NCBI GenBank assembly: GCA_023437365.1
Contig: JAEZGK010000103.1
Location: 186,001-250,000, forward strand
Direction: 5' to 3'
Length of the DNA stretch: 64,000 nucleotides
DNA from: Bacillota bacterium
GTDB taxonomy: Bacteria; Bacillota; Clostridia; Lachnospirales; Lachnospiraceae
Under the pieces are notes generated by a model. The model did not search any database, had not been told where the DNA came from, and saw only the letters and a program-made list of their open reading frames with translations. The translations under genes were made by a program, and so were the position numbers. Every line of letters starts with the position of its first letter. Positions within the stretch are counted from its first letter, which is position 1. This document shows positions 17,121 through 26,254 of this stretch, one piece after another.

Positions 17121-18620
17121 TCATTCATTACTTGGCTTGACACATTCCATTATTGCTTTTAGCAAATCTGGATATGCACACTTCATCGTATAACGGTTAA
17201 ATAAAGGGAAGTTCTCATTCACACCGTCTGATTCTCTCCATGCACATTCCCACCAAAAAGCTGGTACATTAAGGTTATGGGCTTGTTTGATAATATATGT
17301 TGACATATCTATTCTATCTTCAATAGGCATTGCCGCGGTGTTACCCCACTCCCCAAGTATAACGGGTATGCCCACTTGATCAATGTCTTGTTTTATTAAC
17401 TTGAATTCTTGGTCTATCTTCTTTGTATTTTCTTTATTTGAGCTTCTCCATTCTGTAACGGGGCTCCCATCATCATTATTATAGTAATAATGGACTTCAG
17501 CAATCAGTTTAGAATCTTCGGGAATATCCAGGTATTGTAATTCATATGCGTCGTTCATTACCGGGCTCATGGCTAGAATACGATTCTTATTATTACCGCC
17601 ACTGTTTCTGACAGTATCATAAAAAATCTTATTCATTTCGTTCACGCGATCACGCTGTAACTGTTGAAAATCCTTGTCAGATCCCGTTGATTTCATATAA
17701 TCCTCATAATTCATACTCGGCTCGTTCATTGGCTCAAAAATCAACTGCTCGTTGTATGATGCAAAATGTTCGGCTACCTGTTTCCAGATTGCCTTAAACC
17801 GAGCATCAACATAGCTTTTATACTCCGGCTTCATCCAATCCCCAACCCATTTATCACCTACCCAGGAATAATTGAGGTAATCATAATGAGAATTTATAAT
17901 GCAGTACATCCCATTATCTAAAATTGTGTTTACATATTCCTCAACAATATCAAGAAAATCATCATCAATTCTAAATGTTTGATCGTCAGTATAAAGTGAC
18001 CATGATATGTTAAGTCGAATGGAATCATATCCCGCTTCTTTAAAAACGCGGATCATATCAGTTGTAGGACGGATGGCCCCACACTTATCTTGGTATGTAT
18101 AAAGCTTGCTTAATGCGCCATTCATGTTTGCAACATAACCTTTTTTAAAATCCCAATCAATAACGTCTAAGGCACTTGCATAGTTTGTCCCGATGTTCAT
18201 CTCTGAAACAACCTGCTTTGCAGTAATATCCCTAACATTGACTGTATTAATAATAGCACATGTATAGACCTCTCCATTTGCCTGTCCTGAAATAGTTGCC
18301 GTACCCCCTTTATGCCGACCGGTAACTAAGCCGTTGTCATCCACCATTGCAACATAAAGATCAGAAGATGTCCATGTTACATCCTTCGTGTTGGAGACTG
18401 TGAGCTGAATCGTCTCGCCGGTCTTGAGCGAAGCAGATTCACAGTTTATAATCGGTGGTTCAGTAGGCACAGCAGAAACCAACGGTTTCGAGGGTACAGC
18501 AGAAACTGAAGTTTGCGGCTGGTCGGAAACAGGTGTAGATGTTATTTGAGGTGTTCTTTCATTACATCCAATAAGTAAAAATGCAAACAATAATGTAACC
18601 AATATAATCATTCTTTTCAT
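17121..18620 (-). CDS. Big2 domain-GH5 glycoside hydrolase lipoprotein (endoglucanase type)
   Basis: Probable beta-1,4-glucan hydrolase anchored to the membrane. Residues 1-18 are a lipoprotein signal with lipobox LIGC (Cys19); 20-55 is a Pro/Ser/Thr linker; 58-128 is a bacterial Ig-like Big2 domain; 135-495 is GH5. The acid/base is Glu300 in EPMNEP, the nucleophile Glu424 in ILGEWGN, with His377 in EVHYY. The exact substrate cannot be set from sequence. No dockerin or carbohydrate-binding module is seen, so it is not cellulosomal. ATG behind AGAGGAGG. Confidence 0.88.
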   Translation of the reverse strand: MKRMIILVTLLFAFLLIGCNERTPQITSTPVSDQPQTSVSAVPSKPLVSAVPTEPPIINCESASLKTGETIQLTVSNTKDVTWTSSDLYVAMVDDNGLVTGRHKGGTATISGQANGEVYTCAIINTVNVRDITAKQVVSEMNIGTNYASALDVIDWDFKKGYVANMNGALSKLYTYQDKCGAIRPTTDMIRVFKEAGYDSIRLNISWSLYTDDQTFRIDDDFLDIVEEYVNTILDNGMYCIINSHYDYLNYSWVGDKWVGDWMKPEYKSYVDARFKAIWKQVAEHFASYNEQLIFEPMNEPSMNYEDYMKSTGSDKDFQQLQRDRVNEMNKIFYDTVRNSGGNNKNRILAMSPVMNDAYELQYLDIPEDSKLIAEVHYYYNNDDGSPVTEWRSSNKENTKKIDQEFKLIKQDIDQVGIPVILGEWGNTAAMPIEDRIDMSTYIIKQAHNLNVPAFWWECAWRESDGVNENFPLFNRYTMKCAYPDLLKAIMECVKPSNE

Positions 18621-18712
18621 ATGGTTCGTCGCCTCCTCTTACTTTTTTATCTCTTGAATTTATATCAATGGTTAATTTAGGAATAAGTCACTTTATCGAT
18701 AGTCGTACCGGC

Positions 18713-18757
18713 CTATTGCGTTTCTCCAAACATCAATACAATCATACGTCTTTTCAT
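18713..18757 (-). CDS. 14-codon leader ORF upstream of the GH5 gene
   Basis: A perfect AGGAGGT site six bases before an ATG opens a frame reading MKRRMIVLMFGETQ and stop. The first residues resemble the start of the GH5 signal peptide (MKRMIILVT), so this may be a duplicated, decayed gene start or a translated leader. It ends 93 bases before the GH5 ATG. Whether it is expressed is unknown. Confidence 0.35.
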   Translation of the reverse strand: MKRRMIVLMFGETQ

Positions 18758-19061
18758 AAAGTACCTCCTGTCAAAATAAATATAAATTGATTACAACATA
18801 TACTCTGTACTTTTTATAAGTCTTACGTAATCTTATTATTTTAAGTAGACTATCCTCTAAATAATAAGAAACAGCCTTAATTTTCACAATATACCAAATT
18901 AGTATAATTTGCAATATTAAATATTTTGAATTTCTTACTATACCGGCATAATTATTGCATTGATAAGGCCATCCCATGGAACCCAGTAAATAAGCTATTT
19001 TCCAGATATCCAAAAGTCCAACAGACTATCTCCTATAGAACAAAAAATTTCCATATGAGTA
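18758..19061. other. AT-rich intergenic region between GH5 leader and comEC
   Basis: No convincing gene is seen. An 80-codon open frame at 18771-19013 has no ribosome site or recognisable composition. The region probably carries the promoter of the GH5 transcript, but I could not assign -35 and -10 boxes with confidence. Confidence 0.5.
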
Positions 19062-21455
19062 TTACCTCTTCAGGAACTCTGTCACCTCCATCTTAATGCC
19101 ATCCGTCCTTATTGTAATTGCACCGGTATCATATGTAATCATAATATTACTCTCCATATTACTTAGTCTTTCCAGCAGCTGCGGATGTGGGTGTCCGTAC
19201 CAGTTATCTCTTCCGCAGGAGATCAGGGACAGCTCCGGCTTGATTATCTTTAAGAACTCTTCCGAAGTAGAATACTTAGATCCGTGGTGGGCCACCTTTA
19301 AGACATCATAATCTGCGGCCGGAGCGATCCGGTATTTCTTATGATAATATTCCTCCGCCAGGTTCTGGCTAATTCTTTCTTCTCCCTCCTTTTGTAAGTC
19401 TCCGGTCAGAAGCAGATCAAAGGAACCATAACGTACGCCCAGAACCATTGAATAGGAATTGGAGTCCGGAAATACCTCCTCCGGTGCTGGATGCAGACAA
19501 TAGATACTCAGATCTACTGCTTTAGAGCCTCTGAATAGTAAACTGCCTGTTTTGATCCGATTACTGCTGATGATATCTCCCTCCCCTAAGTAGCTGAGTG
19601 TTATCATCTTATCCCTGGCCAGCTTCTCCAAAGCAATATAGCTCTCATCCATTATCATAAGTCTGGGCATTATGAGTTTGTCAATCCGAACTCGCCCTTC
19701 TTCCATCAGCTCCACCAACCCACTGATATGATCCATGTCACAATGGCTGACAATCGCGTAATCCAGCTTACTCACTCCCCGATATTTTAGAAACGGCAAT
19801 AGTCGGTAGGTTCCAACCTGACGGATATCGGCACTGCCGCCATCGATCAGATAATTGGCTCCGCCATCTTCCATATAAATTGCCTCTCCCTGTCCCACAT
19901 CAAGCATCGTAACCTCGAGCCCCTTAGGAAAATGAGGGAGACACAGCAGCAAAATTCCAATCACAGGATAAATTAGCAGACATTTCTTTACGTTACATTT
20001 ACTTCGATATATAAATATGAGTAACAAACAGACATCGATCAATATCATCACGCATCCGGGTCTGCCGACCGTAATCAGACTTCCCGGAAGGTGTGCATTG
20101 ATCCGGCAGATTTCTTCATATAGCTTAAGGATATAGTTCGGTCCTCCGATCAGAAGTGCTCCGAGCGGCAGACAGAAGAGTCCTGCTACGCCAGCCAGCA
20201 GGGAGGATATGGTTAAGATTGTGATAAAGGGAAGAATGAGCAGATTCGTCAAAATTCCATAGGTCGGAAATTGATAGTAGAAGTAAAGAACTGCGGGTGT
20301 GGTAGCAAGTGTTGCACTCATACTGACCAACACACCGTCCAATATTTTGCTTTTGTAGGGGAGAATTCGTTTGAAGCCGGGGTAAAGCAGTGAAATTCCC
20401 AAAACAGCAGAGTAAGATAGTAAGAAGCCGGCAGAAAACAGCTGTAGTGGATTCTGCAGAAGGATCAGAAGTGCACTGAGTGCCAATGCAGATAATATGT
20501 CATAGGTCTTTCCCAACAGCTTCGCCAGAAGCATCACTACCATCATGACAACGGAGCGATTGGTGGATACGCTGAAATTTGTCAGTACTCCATAGCTGTA
20601 GAGAAAGGCTATCGTCAGAGCGACAGAAATTTGCAAAGGGATACGGCATTGCTTCAGAAGGCGGAAGATGCCAAGTCCGATCAGTGATATATGGAGTCCG
20701 GAAATCGCAAGAATATGGGATATCCCGCCGATTTGATACAATTCCTTTAATTCATCCTCCAAAAGATATTTATCCCCAAGCAGCATGGCAATCAGGATGC
20801 CCGCTTCCTTATCTTCCAGTATGGTATCATATACCCGGATCAGGCGATTTTTAATTCGGCGGAGTCCTTCACGATATTTTGAATAATCGGAGTTAATTAT
20901 CTTAATCCGATCTGCGATTACTTTGAAATCAATGTTCTCGATACGATAATACATTTGCTCGTCAAATTGTCCCGGATTGGAGGCTTGTAGGAATTTTTGC
21001 AGAGAACCTTTTAGAAGAATCTGATTTCCGATTTGATAGATTTGATTGTCAGAGGTATAAGCTACGACAGCTTCACAGGAATAGCTTTCTCCTTGAAGCA
21101 GAGAAACCGTAACATGTTCAAGATAAAGTGCGCGGCCTGAGGATTTTTGTACTATCATGGTGATCCGGCCGGACAGTTCACAGGGTGCTTCCTGTGGAAA
21201 GGCATTGGCAAGTCCGGGAAGCTGAAGCTGTGCCTTCATGGCCAAAGCTCCCAAGAGCAGAAGCATCGGCAAAAGCCATAGGAATCGGTCCTTTGCAGTG
21301 ATGTACCGGTTACTCAGCCGGTACATCAGCAGATAAAGCAATGCAAAGCTACATAAACACATTCCGACGACCAGCCATACAGCAGCCGAAAACCAGGCAA
21401 GTATCAGCCCCAACAGATAAGCCCCCAGGATATACACCAAAGGGCGTCTGATCAA
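19062..21455 (-). CDS. comEC: ComEC/Rec2 DNA-uptake channel and nuclease-like protein
   Basis: Forms the membrane channel that takes single-stranded DNA into the cell in competence. The 797-residue protein has N-terminal helices with a DUF4131 segment, a central Competence domain (ISGLHISLIGLG, then many helices) and a C-terminal metallo-beta-lactamase-like domain (MLDVGQGEAIY, VSHCDMDHISG, KVAHHGSKYSTS). Start is TTG behind AGGAGGGAG, 11 bases after the GerMN lipoprotein stop. Length is normal and it looks intact. Confidence 0.95.
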   Translation of the reverse strand: MIRRPLVYILGAYLLGLILAWFSAAVWLVVGMCLCSFALLYLLMYRLSNRYITAKDRFLWLLPMLLLLGALAMKAQLQLPGLANAFPQEAPCELSGRITMIVQKSSGRALYLEHVTVSLLQGESYSCEAVVAYTSDNQIYQIGNQILLKGSLQKFLQASNPGQFDEQMYYRIENIDFKVIADRIKIINSDYSKYREGLRRIKNRLIRVYDTILEDKEAGILIAMLLGDKYLLEDELKELYQIGGISHILAISGLHISLIGLGIFRLLKQCRIPLQISVALTIAFLYSYGVLTNFSVSTNRSVVMMVVMLLAKLLGKTYDILSALALSALLILLQNPLQLFSAGFLLSYSAVLGISLLYPGFKRILPYKSKILDGVLVSMSATLATTPAVLYFYYQFPTYGILTNLLILPFITILTISSLLAGVAGLFCLPLGALLIGGPNYILKLYEEICRINAHLPGSLITVGRPGCVMILIDVCLLLIFIYRSKCNVKKCLLIYPVIGILLLCLPHFPKGLEVTMLDVGQGEAIYMEDGGANYLIDGGSADIRQVGTYRLLPFLKYRGVSKLDYAIVSHCDMDHISGLVELMEEGRVRIDKLIMPRLMIMDESYIALEKLARDKMITLSYLGEGDIISSNRIKTGSLLFRGSKAVDLSIYCLHPAPEEVFPDSNSYSMVLGVRYGSFDLLLTGDLQKEGEERISQNLAEEYYHKKYRIAPAADYDVLKVAHHGSKYSTSEEFLKIIKPELSLISCGRDNWYGHPHPQLLERLSNMESNIMITYDTGAITIRTDGIKMEVTEFLKR

Positions 21456-21466
21456 TATTCTCCCTC

Positions 21467-22384
21467 CTAACTTTCTTTCAGTAAGCTTAAGTCTCTCTCA
21501 AAATATCCATCCAGAGAAAGTCCTTCCCCGAAAAACGGAGGTACCTCACCATTAATCTGGAATTGAACCTTTTTGATGTAAGGAAGCTCCACCAGCGTAT
21601 TTACAATAGAATAGATGACAACATCATCCGATAAGCCGGAAAGCTTATTCATGAATTCATCATTAAAATCCACATAACAAATTCCGTCCTTCATTTCTAC
21701 CTTATTCAGGACGGTATCCTCAGGAACAGTCCTGTACATTCCAATTTGCTCAGGTCCTGTCAGAAGCTCCTCAAGTACTAATTCCTCAAGGGGCACTGTC
21801 CCGTTATAGGTGATTTCCTTGAGATATTCCACCAGGGAATCTCCCTTCTCATTAGCAAAATACAGCTTGACCTTCGTCTCCGTACCTGTGCTGTCAATAA
21901 AATCCTCCTTGGTCATAATTCCAACCAATTCACCGCTACTGTCAAGTAAAGGTTGTCCATTCACATAAAACTGAATATATTCCACGCCCTCCAGCTGACT
22001 TAAGGTCTTCACGATAGCCGCTCTGCATAATATCTCGGAAATACCTGTCAGCTCAGCATAGGAGGGTTCAAAATCTATGGTCAGGCTACCGTCATCATTA
22101 AAGTAATATTCCCTGACTACCGCCACATCCATCATTGCACTCTTGTATAAAAGGTTTTCCGGTGCCTTTTTTAACATATAAAGCAATTCATCAATCTGCT
22201 CCTCCTGCTTGGTACTGATCATCTGATACCTCTCGTTGACCAGGGCAGAGGTTTTGGAATTCACATAGTAGACTCCAACCTCAGTAGTTTTCTCCGAGGG
22301 TGTTCTGCTGCCGCTGCTGCAGGCATTCAGAGCCATTACCAAACTAAGCAATATTAATACGATTAACAATCTCTTCATTCTCAT
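21467..22384 (-). CDS. Lipoprotein with two GerMN domains
   Basis: GerMN domains occur in spore germination/sporulation protein GerM and in lipoproteins linked to envelope regulators. A signal with lipobox LNAC is at the N-terminus; two repeats follow (EYYFNDDGSLTIDFEPSYAEL, then MKDGICYVDFNDEFMNKLSG), each ending in a segment on net charge and VQFQINGE. It lies directly after a histidine kinase, like the LpqB/GerM lipoproteins that accompany MtrAB-like systems, and may modulate that sensor. The start is one of two close methionines. Confidence 0.83.
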   Translation of the reverse strand: MRMKRLLIVLILLSLVMALNACSSGSRTPSEKTTEVGVYYVNSKTSALVNERYQMISTKQEEQIDELLYMLKKAPENLLYKSAMMDVAVVREYYFNDDGSLTIDFEPSYAELTGISEILCRAAIVKTLSQLEGVEYIQFYVNGQPLLDSSGELVGIMTKEDFIDSTGTETKVKLYFANEKGDSLVEYLKEITYNGTVPLEELVLEELLTGPEQIGMYRTVPEDTVLNKVEMKDGICYVDFNDEFMNKLSGLSDDVVIYSIVNTLVELPYIKKVQFQINGEVPPFFGEGLSLDGYFERDLSLLKES

Positions 22385-22425
22385 AAGCCTTCCTCTGCAC
22401 CCCTTCCCGAAGCACACTTTCTGTC

Positions 22426-23871
22426 CTAGACAATATAGTTCAGGGGAATCCTTACATTGAAGGTGGTTCCTTCCCCTTCCTTACTATAGACCTTGATTGC
22501 GCCACGGTGCATCTGTATCACATTCTTTGTGATCGCAAGTCCGAGTCCGGTGCCTCCCGTCTCTCTGGATCTGGCCTTATCTACGCGATAAAAACGCTCA
22601 AAAATAGAATCCTGTGCATTCTCCGGTATTCCGATACCGGAATCCGACACCTTGATAAAGAAATATTTGTGGTCCGCATTCAGCGAGACTCTGACCCAAC
22701 CATCCTCAATATTATACTTTATAGCATTCTCGACCAGGTTGGAGATTGCCAGGGAAAGCTTAACCTCATCCACCTCAGCAACAACCGGACGGAAGCTTTC
22801 ATAGATCATCTCGATATTCTGCTTCTTGGCAATCGGTGTCAGACGCTTCAGAATCTGCTCCAGTAATTCGTTGATATTTATAGGTGCAATATTCAAATCC
22901 CCGGCAGTCTTATCCAGTTTTACCAGAGAAAGCAGGTCATTGATGATCTTATTCTCCCGCTCGATTTCATCTGTAATATCCAACAGGAATTCACGGTACA
23001 GCTCGGGTGGGGTATCCTCCTGCATCAGCAGGGAATCTGCCAAAACCTTAATCGAGGTGATCGGTGTCTTCAACTCATGGGACACGTTGGATACAAATTC
23101 CTGTCTGGAGTTCTCCAGCTTCTGCATCCGGTTCAACATATGATTAAAGGAATCGGAGATTTTTTCGATCTCATTATATCCTTTGATGGAAACACTTTCA
23201 TCCATGTAGGACTCCGACATATGGTCGATAGAATTTACGACATTGGTCAGGGGCTTGCTCAAAATTCCCGAGAAGTAGATAGAAAACACAACAATCAAAA
23301 TCGCAAGGATAATAGTAAACAAGACCACCCTCTGCTCCATGCTGTCCCTGATCACCTGGATATCCTTCGTAGAAAAGTTCATGACAATAACACCCGTAAT
23401 CTCTTTGGTATCATTATGGGTGATTGGATAGGTCATGCTAAGATAATTTGTCACATAATTGTGGACGAAACTGTCCCCGAAACCATTCAGACATCTGATG
23501 ACATCCTCAGAAATCAGATACTTTCCTTCCTCAAGGGAATAGGTATCCTTCACAATATACAGATTCCTGTTGACAATAACGATTCTTCCGCCATAGATAT
23601 CCGCTATTCTGGAAATCTCGTTATCGGCCTCCGCATCCTCACCGGTGGTCAAAAAGCCCCTGGAATCCAGGAAATTAGACAGCATATACCCTTGGTTCTT
23701 CAATTCATTCTTCTTATTGCTAATGGCCTTCTCCTCATAGGTATTTAAAAGCATCTGTGTAAAGACGGAGAGAGGAACCATACCCAGGACGATAAAAGCC
23801 AGTAGCAGGTATATTCTCATGCTGTTTAGAAAACGTAATTTACTCTTGATTTTGGAAAAAATAACCGACAC
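22426..23871 (-). CDS. Membrane sensor histidine kinase (WalK/PhoR-like)
   Basis: Partner of the OmpR-type regulator encoded just upstream. Two membrane helices (about 18-40 and 178-200) flank an extracytoplasmic sensor of about 135 residues; HAMP follows, then HisKA with SHELKTPITS (phosphorylated histidine) and the ATPase domain with NLVENAIKYN, DSGIGIP and GGTGLGLAI. The first start is a GTG at 23871 that overlaps the regulator gene by 32 bases; an ATG at 23820 is possible, with no better ribosome site. The signal is unknown. Confidence 0.9.
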   Translation of the reverse strand: MSVIFSKIKSKLRFLNSMRIYLLLAFIVLGMVPLSVFTQMLLNTYEEKAISNKKNELKNQGYMLSNFLDSRGFLTTGEDAEADNEISRIADIYGGRIVIVNRNLYIVKDTYSLEEGKYLISEDVIRCLNGFGDSFVHNYVTNYLSMTYPITHNDTKEITGVIVMNFSTKDIQVIRDSMEQRVVLFTIILAILIVVFSIYFSGILSKPLTNVVNSIDHMSESYMDESVSIKGYNEIEKISDSFNHMLNRMQKLENSRQEFVSNVSHELKTPITSIKVLADSLLMQEDTPPELYREFLLDITDEIERENKIINDLLSLVKLDKTAGDLNIAPININELLEQILKRLTPIAKKQNIEMIYESFRPVVAEVDEVKLSLAISNLVENAIKYNIEDGWVRVSLNADHKYFFIKVSDSGIGIPENAQDSIFERFYRVDKARSRETGGTGLGLAITKNVIQMHRGAIKVYSKEGEGTTFNVRIPLNYIV

Positions 23872-24538
23872 CCCATTTTGTATGTATAAATTTCGGCTCG
23901 CTAGGATTACTCTCTATCTTTTCACGCAACCTTCTGATGTGAACATCCACCGTCCTGACATCACCGGGATAATCATAACCCCATACTATATTCAACAGGT
24001 TTTCACGGCTGTATACTTTATTCGGATTAAACACCAATAACTCAAGCAAATCGAATTCCTTCGCAGTCAGATTCACTTCCTTGCCCGCGATATATACTCT
24101 TCTGTTCTCGCAATCTATCTTCATGTCACTAAAGGTAACTATCTTGGTATCAGTACTTCCTGTAGTCGTATTCTTGCTGCTGCGCCGCATAATAGCCTTA
24201 ATTCTGGCCTTAACCTCAAGAATATTAAAGGGCTTTGTGATATAATCATCCGCGCCATACTCGAGACCAAGGATCTTATCCATGTCATCACCCTTGGCAG
24301 TCAGCATAATAATCGGCATCATGGAAAATTCCCGAATCTGCTGGCATACCTCGAAGCCTGAAAGCTTCGGAAGCATGACATCCAACAAAACCACATCATA
24401 TTCCTTCTTTTTCGCAGCCTCCAGAGCTTCCTCTCCGTCGTAGGCACAGTCAACCTCCATACCGTCCTGTTCTAAACTGAAACGGATACCCTTAACGATT
24501 AATTTTTCATCATCAACTACAAGTACTCTCTTTGCCAT
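23840..24538 (-). CDS. OmpR/PhoB-type response regulator
   Basis: Receiver domain at residues 1-115 with DDEK, the phosphorylation site in DVVLLDVMLP and TAKG/KPF; C-terminal winged helix with TAKEFDLLELL and RTVDVHIRRLREK. At 232 residues it resembles WalR/PhoP-type regulators. ATG behind GAGGTGAAG, 26 bases after comEA. The targets are unknown; its place between comEA and comEC suggests a link to envelope or DNA-uptake state, which is inference. Confidence 0.93.
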   Translation of the reverse strand: MAKRVLVVDDEKLIVKGIRFSLEQDGMEVDCAYDGEEALEAAKKKEYDVVLLDVMLPKLSGFEVCQQIREFSMMPIIMLTAKGDDMDKILGLEYGADDYITKPFNILEVKARIKAIMRRSSKNTTTGSTDTKIVTFSDMKIDCENRRVYIAGKEVNLTAKEFDLLELLVFNPNKVYSRENLLNIVWGYDYPGDVRTVDVHIRRLREKIESNPSEPKFIHTKWGVGYFFQNQE

Positions 24539-24564
24539 CTCTTCACCTCATCATGGTATCTATT

Positions 24565-25356
24565 TTATTTTACGGTAATATAACCGGAAACCTTTTCAAA
24601 CAACCCTTCCTTTATCCCGGAAATCTTCATCAGGTCCTGTATCGTTATGAACTTACCCTTTGTATTCCGGTACTCAAGGATACTGGCGGCTTTCGCCTCT
24701 CCTACCCCCGGAAGCTTCATCAGCTCCTCGGCGGTAGCTGTATTGATATTAATCAGCTTTGAACTTAATGCTCCCGAGGACACCTGTTCCGGTATGTCCG
24801 AAGCTCCGCCTCCTGACATATAGTCTGCAGCTGACAGCTCCTTCAGTTCCTTTTGTGTGGGGATATAGATTCTTTGACCATCCTGCACCTTCAGTGCCTG
24901 ATTGATATAATCTTCGGCTGCCTCCTCAGTAAACCCTCCTGCAAGCTCTACCAGGTCAACCACTCTGCAGACTTCCGTAATCGGATAGACTCCCGGGTTG
25001 CTCACCGCTCCGCAGATATGAGCATAAGTACTCTCTCCCGGCGCTAGCTCTTTTATCCCTGTTCTCTCGCCGGTATCTGCTTTAAGTAAACTGTTCCCGG
25101 CTTCCGAGGTCTCTTGATTCTCCTGCTCTGTATCTTCTGCCTGGCTTTTCTTTGAATACCCCTGTCCTAATGCCTCCGGCTCACTCTCATGAGTATACGT
25201 CTGTCCCGAAGTCTCTGTCAGGGTTATTTCCTGCTGCTGTGATAAATTCCATACAGAATTGCCGGAAGTATCCTTCTTTAACACACAGCTATAGCAGATA
25301 CCTGCGATCAGGAGAAACATACAGGCAGCTGCCATAATAAAATATTTTCTTCTCAT
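24565..25356 (-). CDS. comEA: ComEA-type DNA receptor with SLBB and helix-hairpin-helix domains
   Basis: Extracellular membrane-anchored DNA-binding protein of competence. Signal-anchor at residues 1-25, a Glu/Gln/Thr-rich linker, an SLBB domain (ICGAVSNPGVYPITE, RIYIP) and a C-terminal (HhH)2 domain with ININTATAEELMKLPGVG and ISGIKEGLFEKV. ATG at 25356 behind AAGGAAG. It heads the five-gene run that ends with comEC. Confidence 0.92.
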   Translation of the reverse strand: MRRKYFIMAAACMFLLIAGICYSCVLKKDTSGNSVWNLSQQQEITLTETSGQTYTHESEPEALGQGYSKKSQAEDTEQENQETSEAGNSLLKADTGERTGIKELAPGESTYAHICGAVSNPGVYPITEVCRVVDLVELAGGFTEEAAEDYINQALKVQDGQRIYIPTQKELKELSAADYMSGGGASDIPEQVSSGALSSKLININTATAEELMKLPGVGEAKAASILEYRNTKGKFITIQDLMKISGIKEGLFEKVSGYITVK

Positions 25357-25481
25357 TATCATCTTCCTTATAAAGAAGACCTAAAAAGTACCCTCTATAC
25401 TTTTTTGATAAGACATTCTTATTTTACATAAATTGCACATCATTTACAATAGGTATTTCAGCCAGAATATTAGAAATATAT

Positions 25482-25928
25482 TCAATATTTTCTCCAACTA
25501 CCCTGAAAAACGACAATCCCGATGATCACTATGGCTACTCCAATTAATTTGCGCCATTCAAACCCGACCTTATCCGAACCGAACATCCCAAAAACCTCGA
25601 TTAAATATGCCACCACCAGCTGAGCAGTGATGATAAACATATTGGCCATCGCCGGTCCAAGCGTATCCACACTCTTAATCACAGTATACGTAATAAAGGC
25701 CCCAAGTACTCCTCCCAGCAGCATATACTTCTGATTAATCCGAAGTATTGCCGAGAATTGTCCCTGTCTGCCAGTTACAAACCAGGCCAGAATACACACT
25801 AACATCGCCAGAAACTGTACAAAGCTAGCCGAGACCCATATACTGGTCTGTTTTGTAACCCCTGCATTGAACACCCCCTGTGTACTCATCATCGCACCGG
25901 AGAGAATTGCAATCAAAAACCCCAACAT
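25482..25928 (-). CDS. YdcZ/DUF606-type small membrane transporter
   Basis: Four to five hydrophobic helices fill this 148-residue protein; the order of ISGAMMSTQGVFN, GGVLGAF and GIVVFQG matches the DUF606 half-size relatives of DMT transporters. Such proteins often act as pairs; only one copy is here. Start ATG at 25928 behind AAGGAAGG, rather than the longer open frame. The substrate is unknown. Confidence 0.78.
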   Translation of the reverse strand: MLGFLIAILSGAMMSTQGVFNAGVTKQTSIWVSASFVQFLAMLVCILAWFVTGRQGQFSAILRINQKYMLLGGVLGAFITYTVIKSVDTLGPAMANMFIITAQLVVAYLIEVFGMFGSDKVGFEWRKLIGVAIVIIGIVVFQGSWRKY

Positions 25929-26147
25929 GATAGCACCGACCTTCCTTACATTATTTAGTACTTTCTTAAGATAACCTTTTTTATAATACTCTATTCGATT
26001 CTTATTTCTTCGTAGTACAAACATAATTTTCCTTATATCGGGATATACTCCCGTGATTTCTTATAATTTAGCATTATTGCTCATTATCTGGCATAAATGG
26101 TTGCAATTATGCTAAATTTCATCTAGTAAAAATGTACTAGAGTGTAG

Positions 26148-26153
26148 TATAAT
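26148..26153 (+). promoter_or_regulatory. Possible -10 box of the XrtG locus
   Basis: A perfect TATAAT stands 102 bases upstream of the first gene of the locus, but no good -35 box is found at 16-18 bases. It may be the promoter of the whole plus-strand cluster. Confidence 0.3.
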
Positions 26154-26254
26154 GTAAACAAATTTATTATTATGCTGCAATATGATAAATATCGAAAATT
26201 ACTTAAAATCTTTTTATATAATTAATGCGACTACTACTTCGGAGGCATGCTTTT

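Noticed and set aside
18660..18780. Cyclic-di-GMP riboswitch before the GH5 gene
   Set aside because: A short ACGCAATAGGCCGGT stretch recalls the 3' half of the type I motif, but the 5' half and tetraloop are missing.
18771..19013. 80-codon open frame
   Set aside because: No ribosome site, no recognisable domain, in AT-rich intergenic DNA.
23077..23748. 223-codon open frame on plus strand
   Set aside because: Antisense shadow of the histidine kinase; no start signal or family features.
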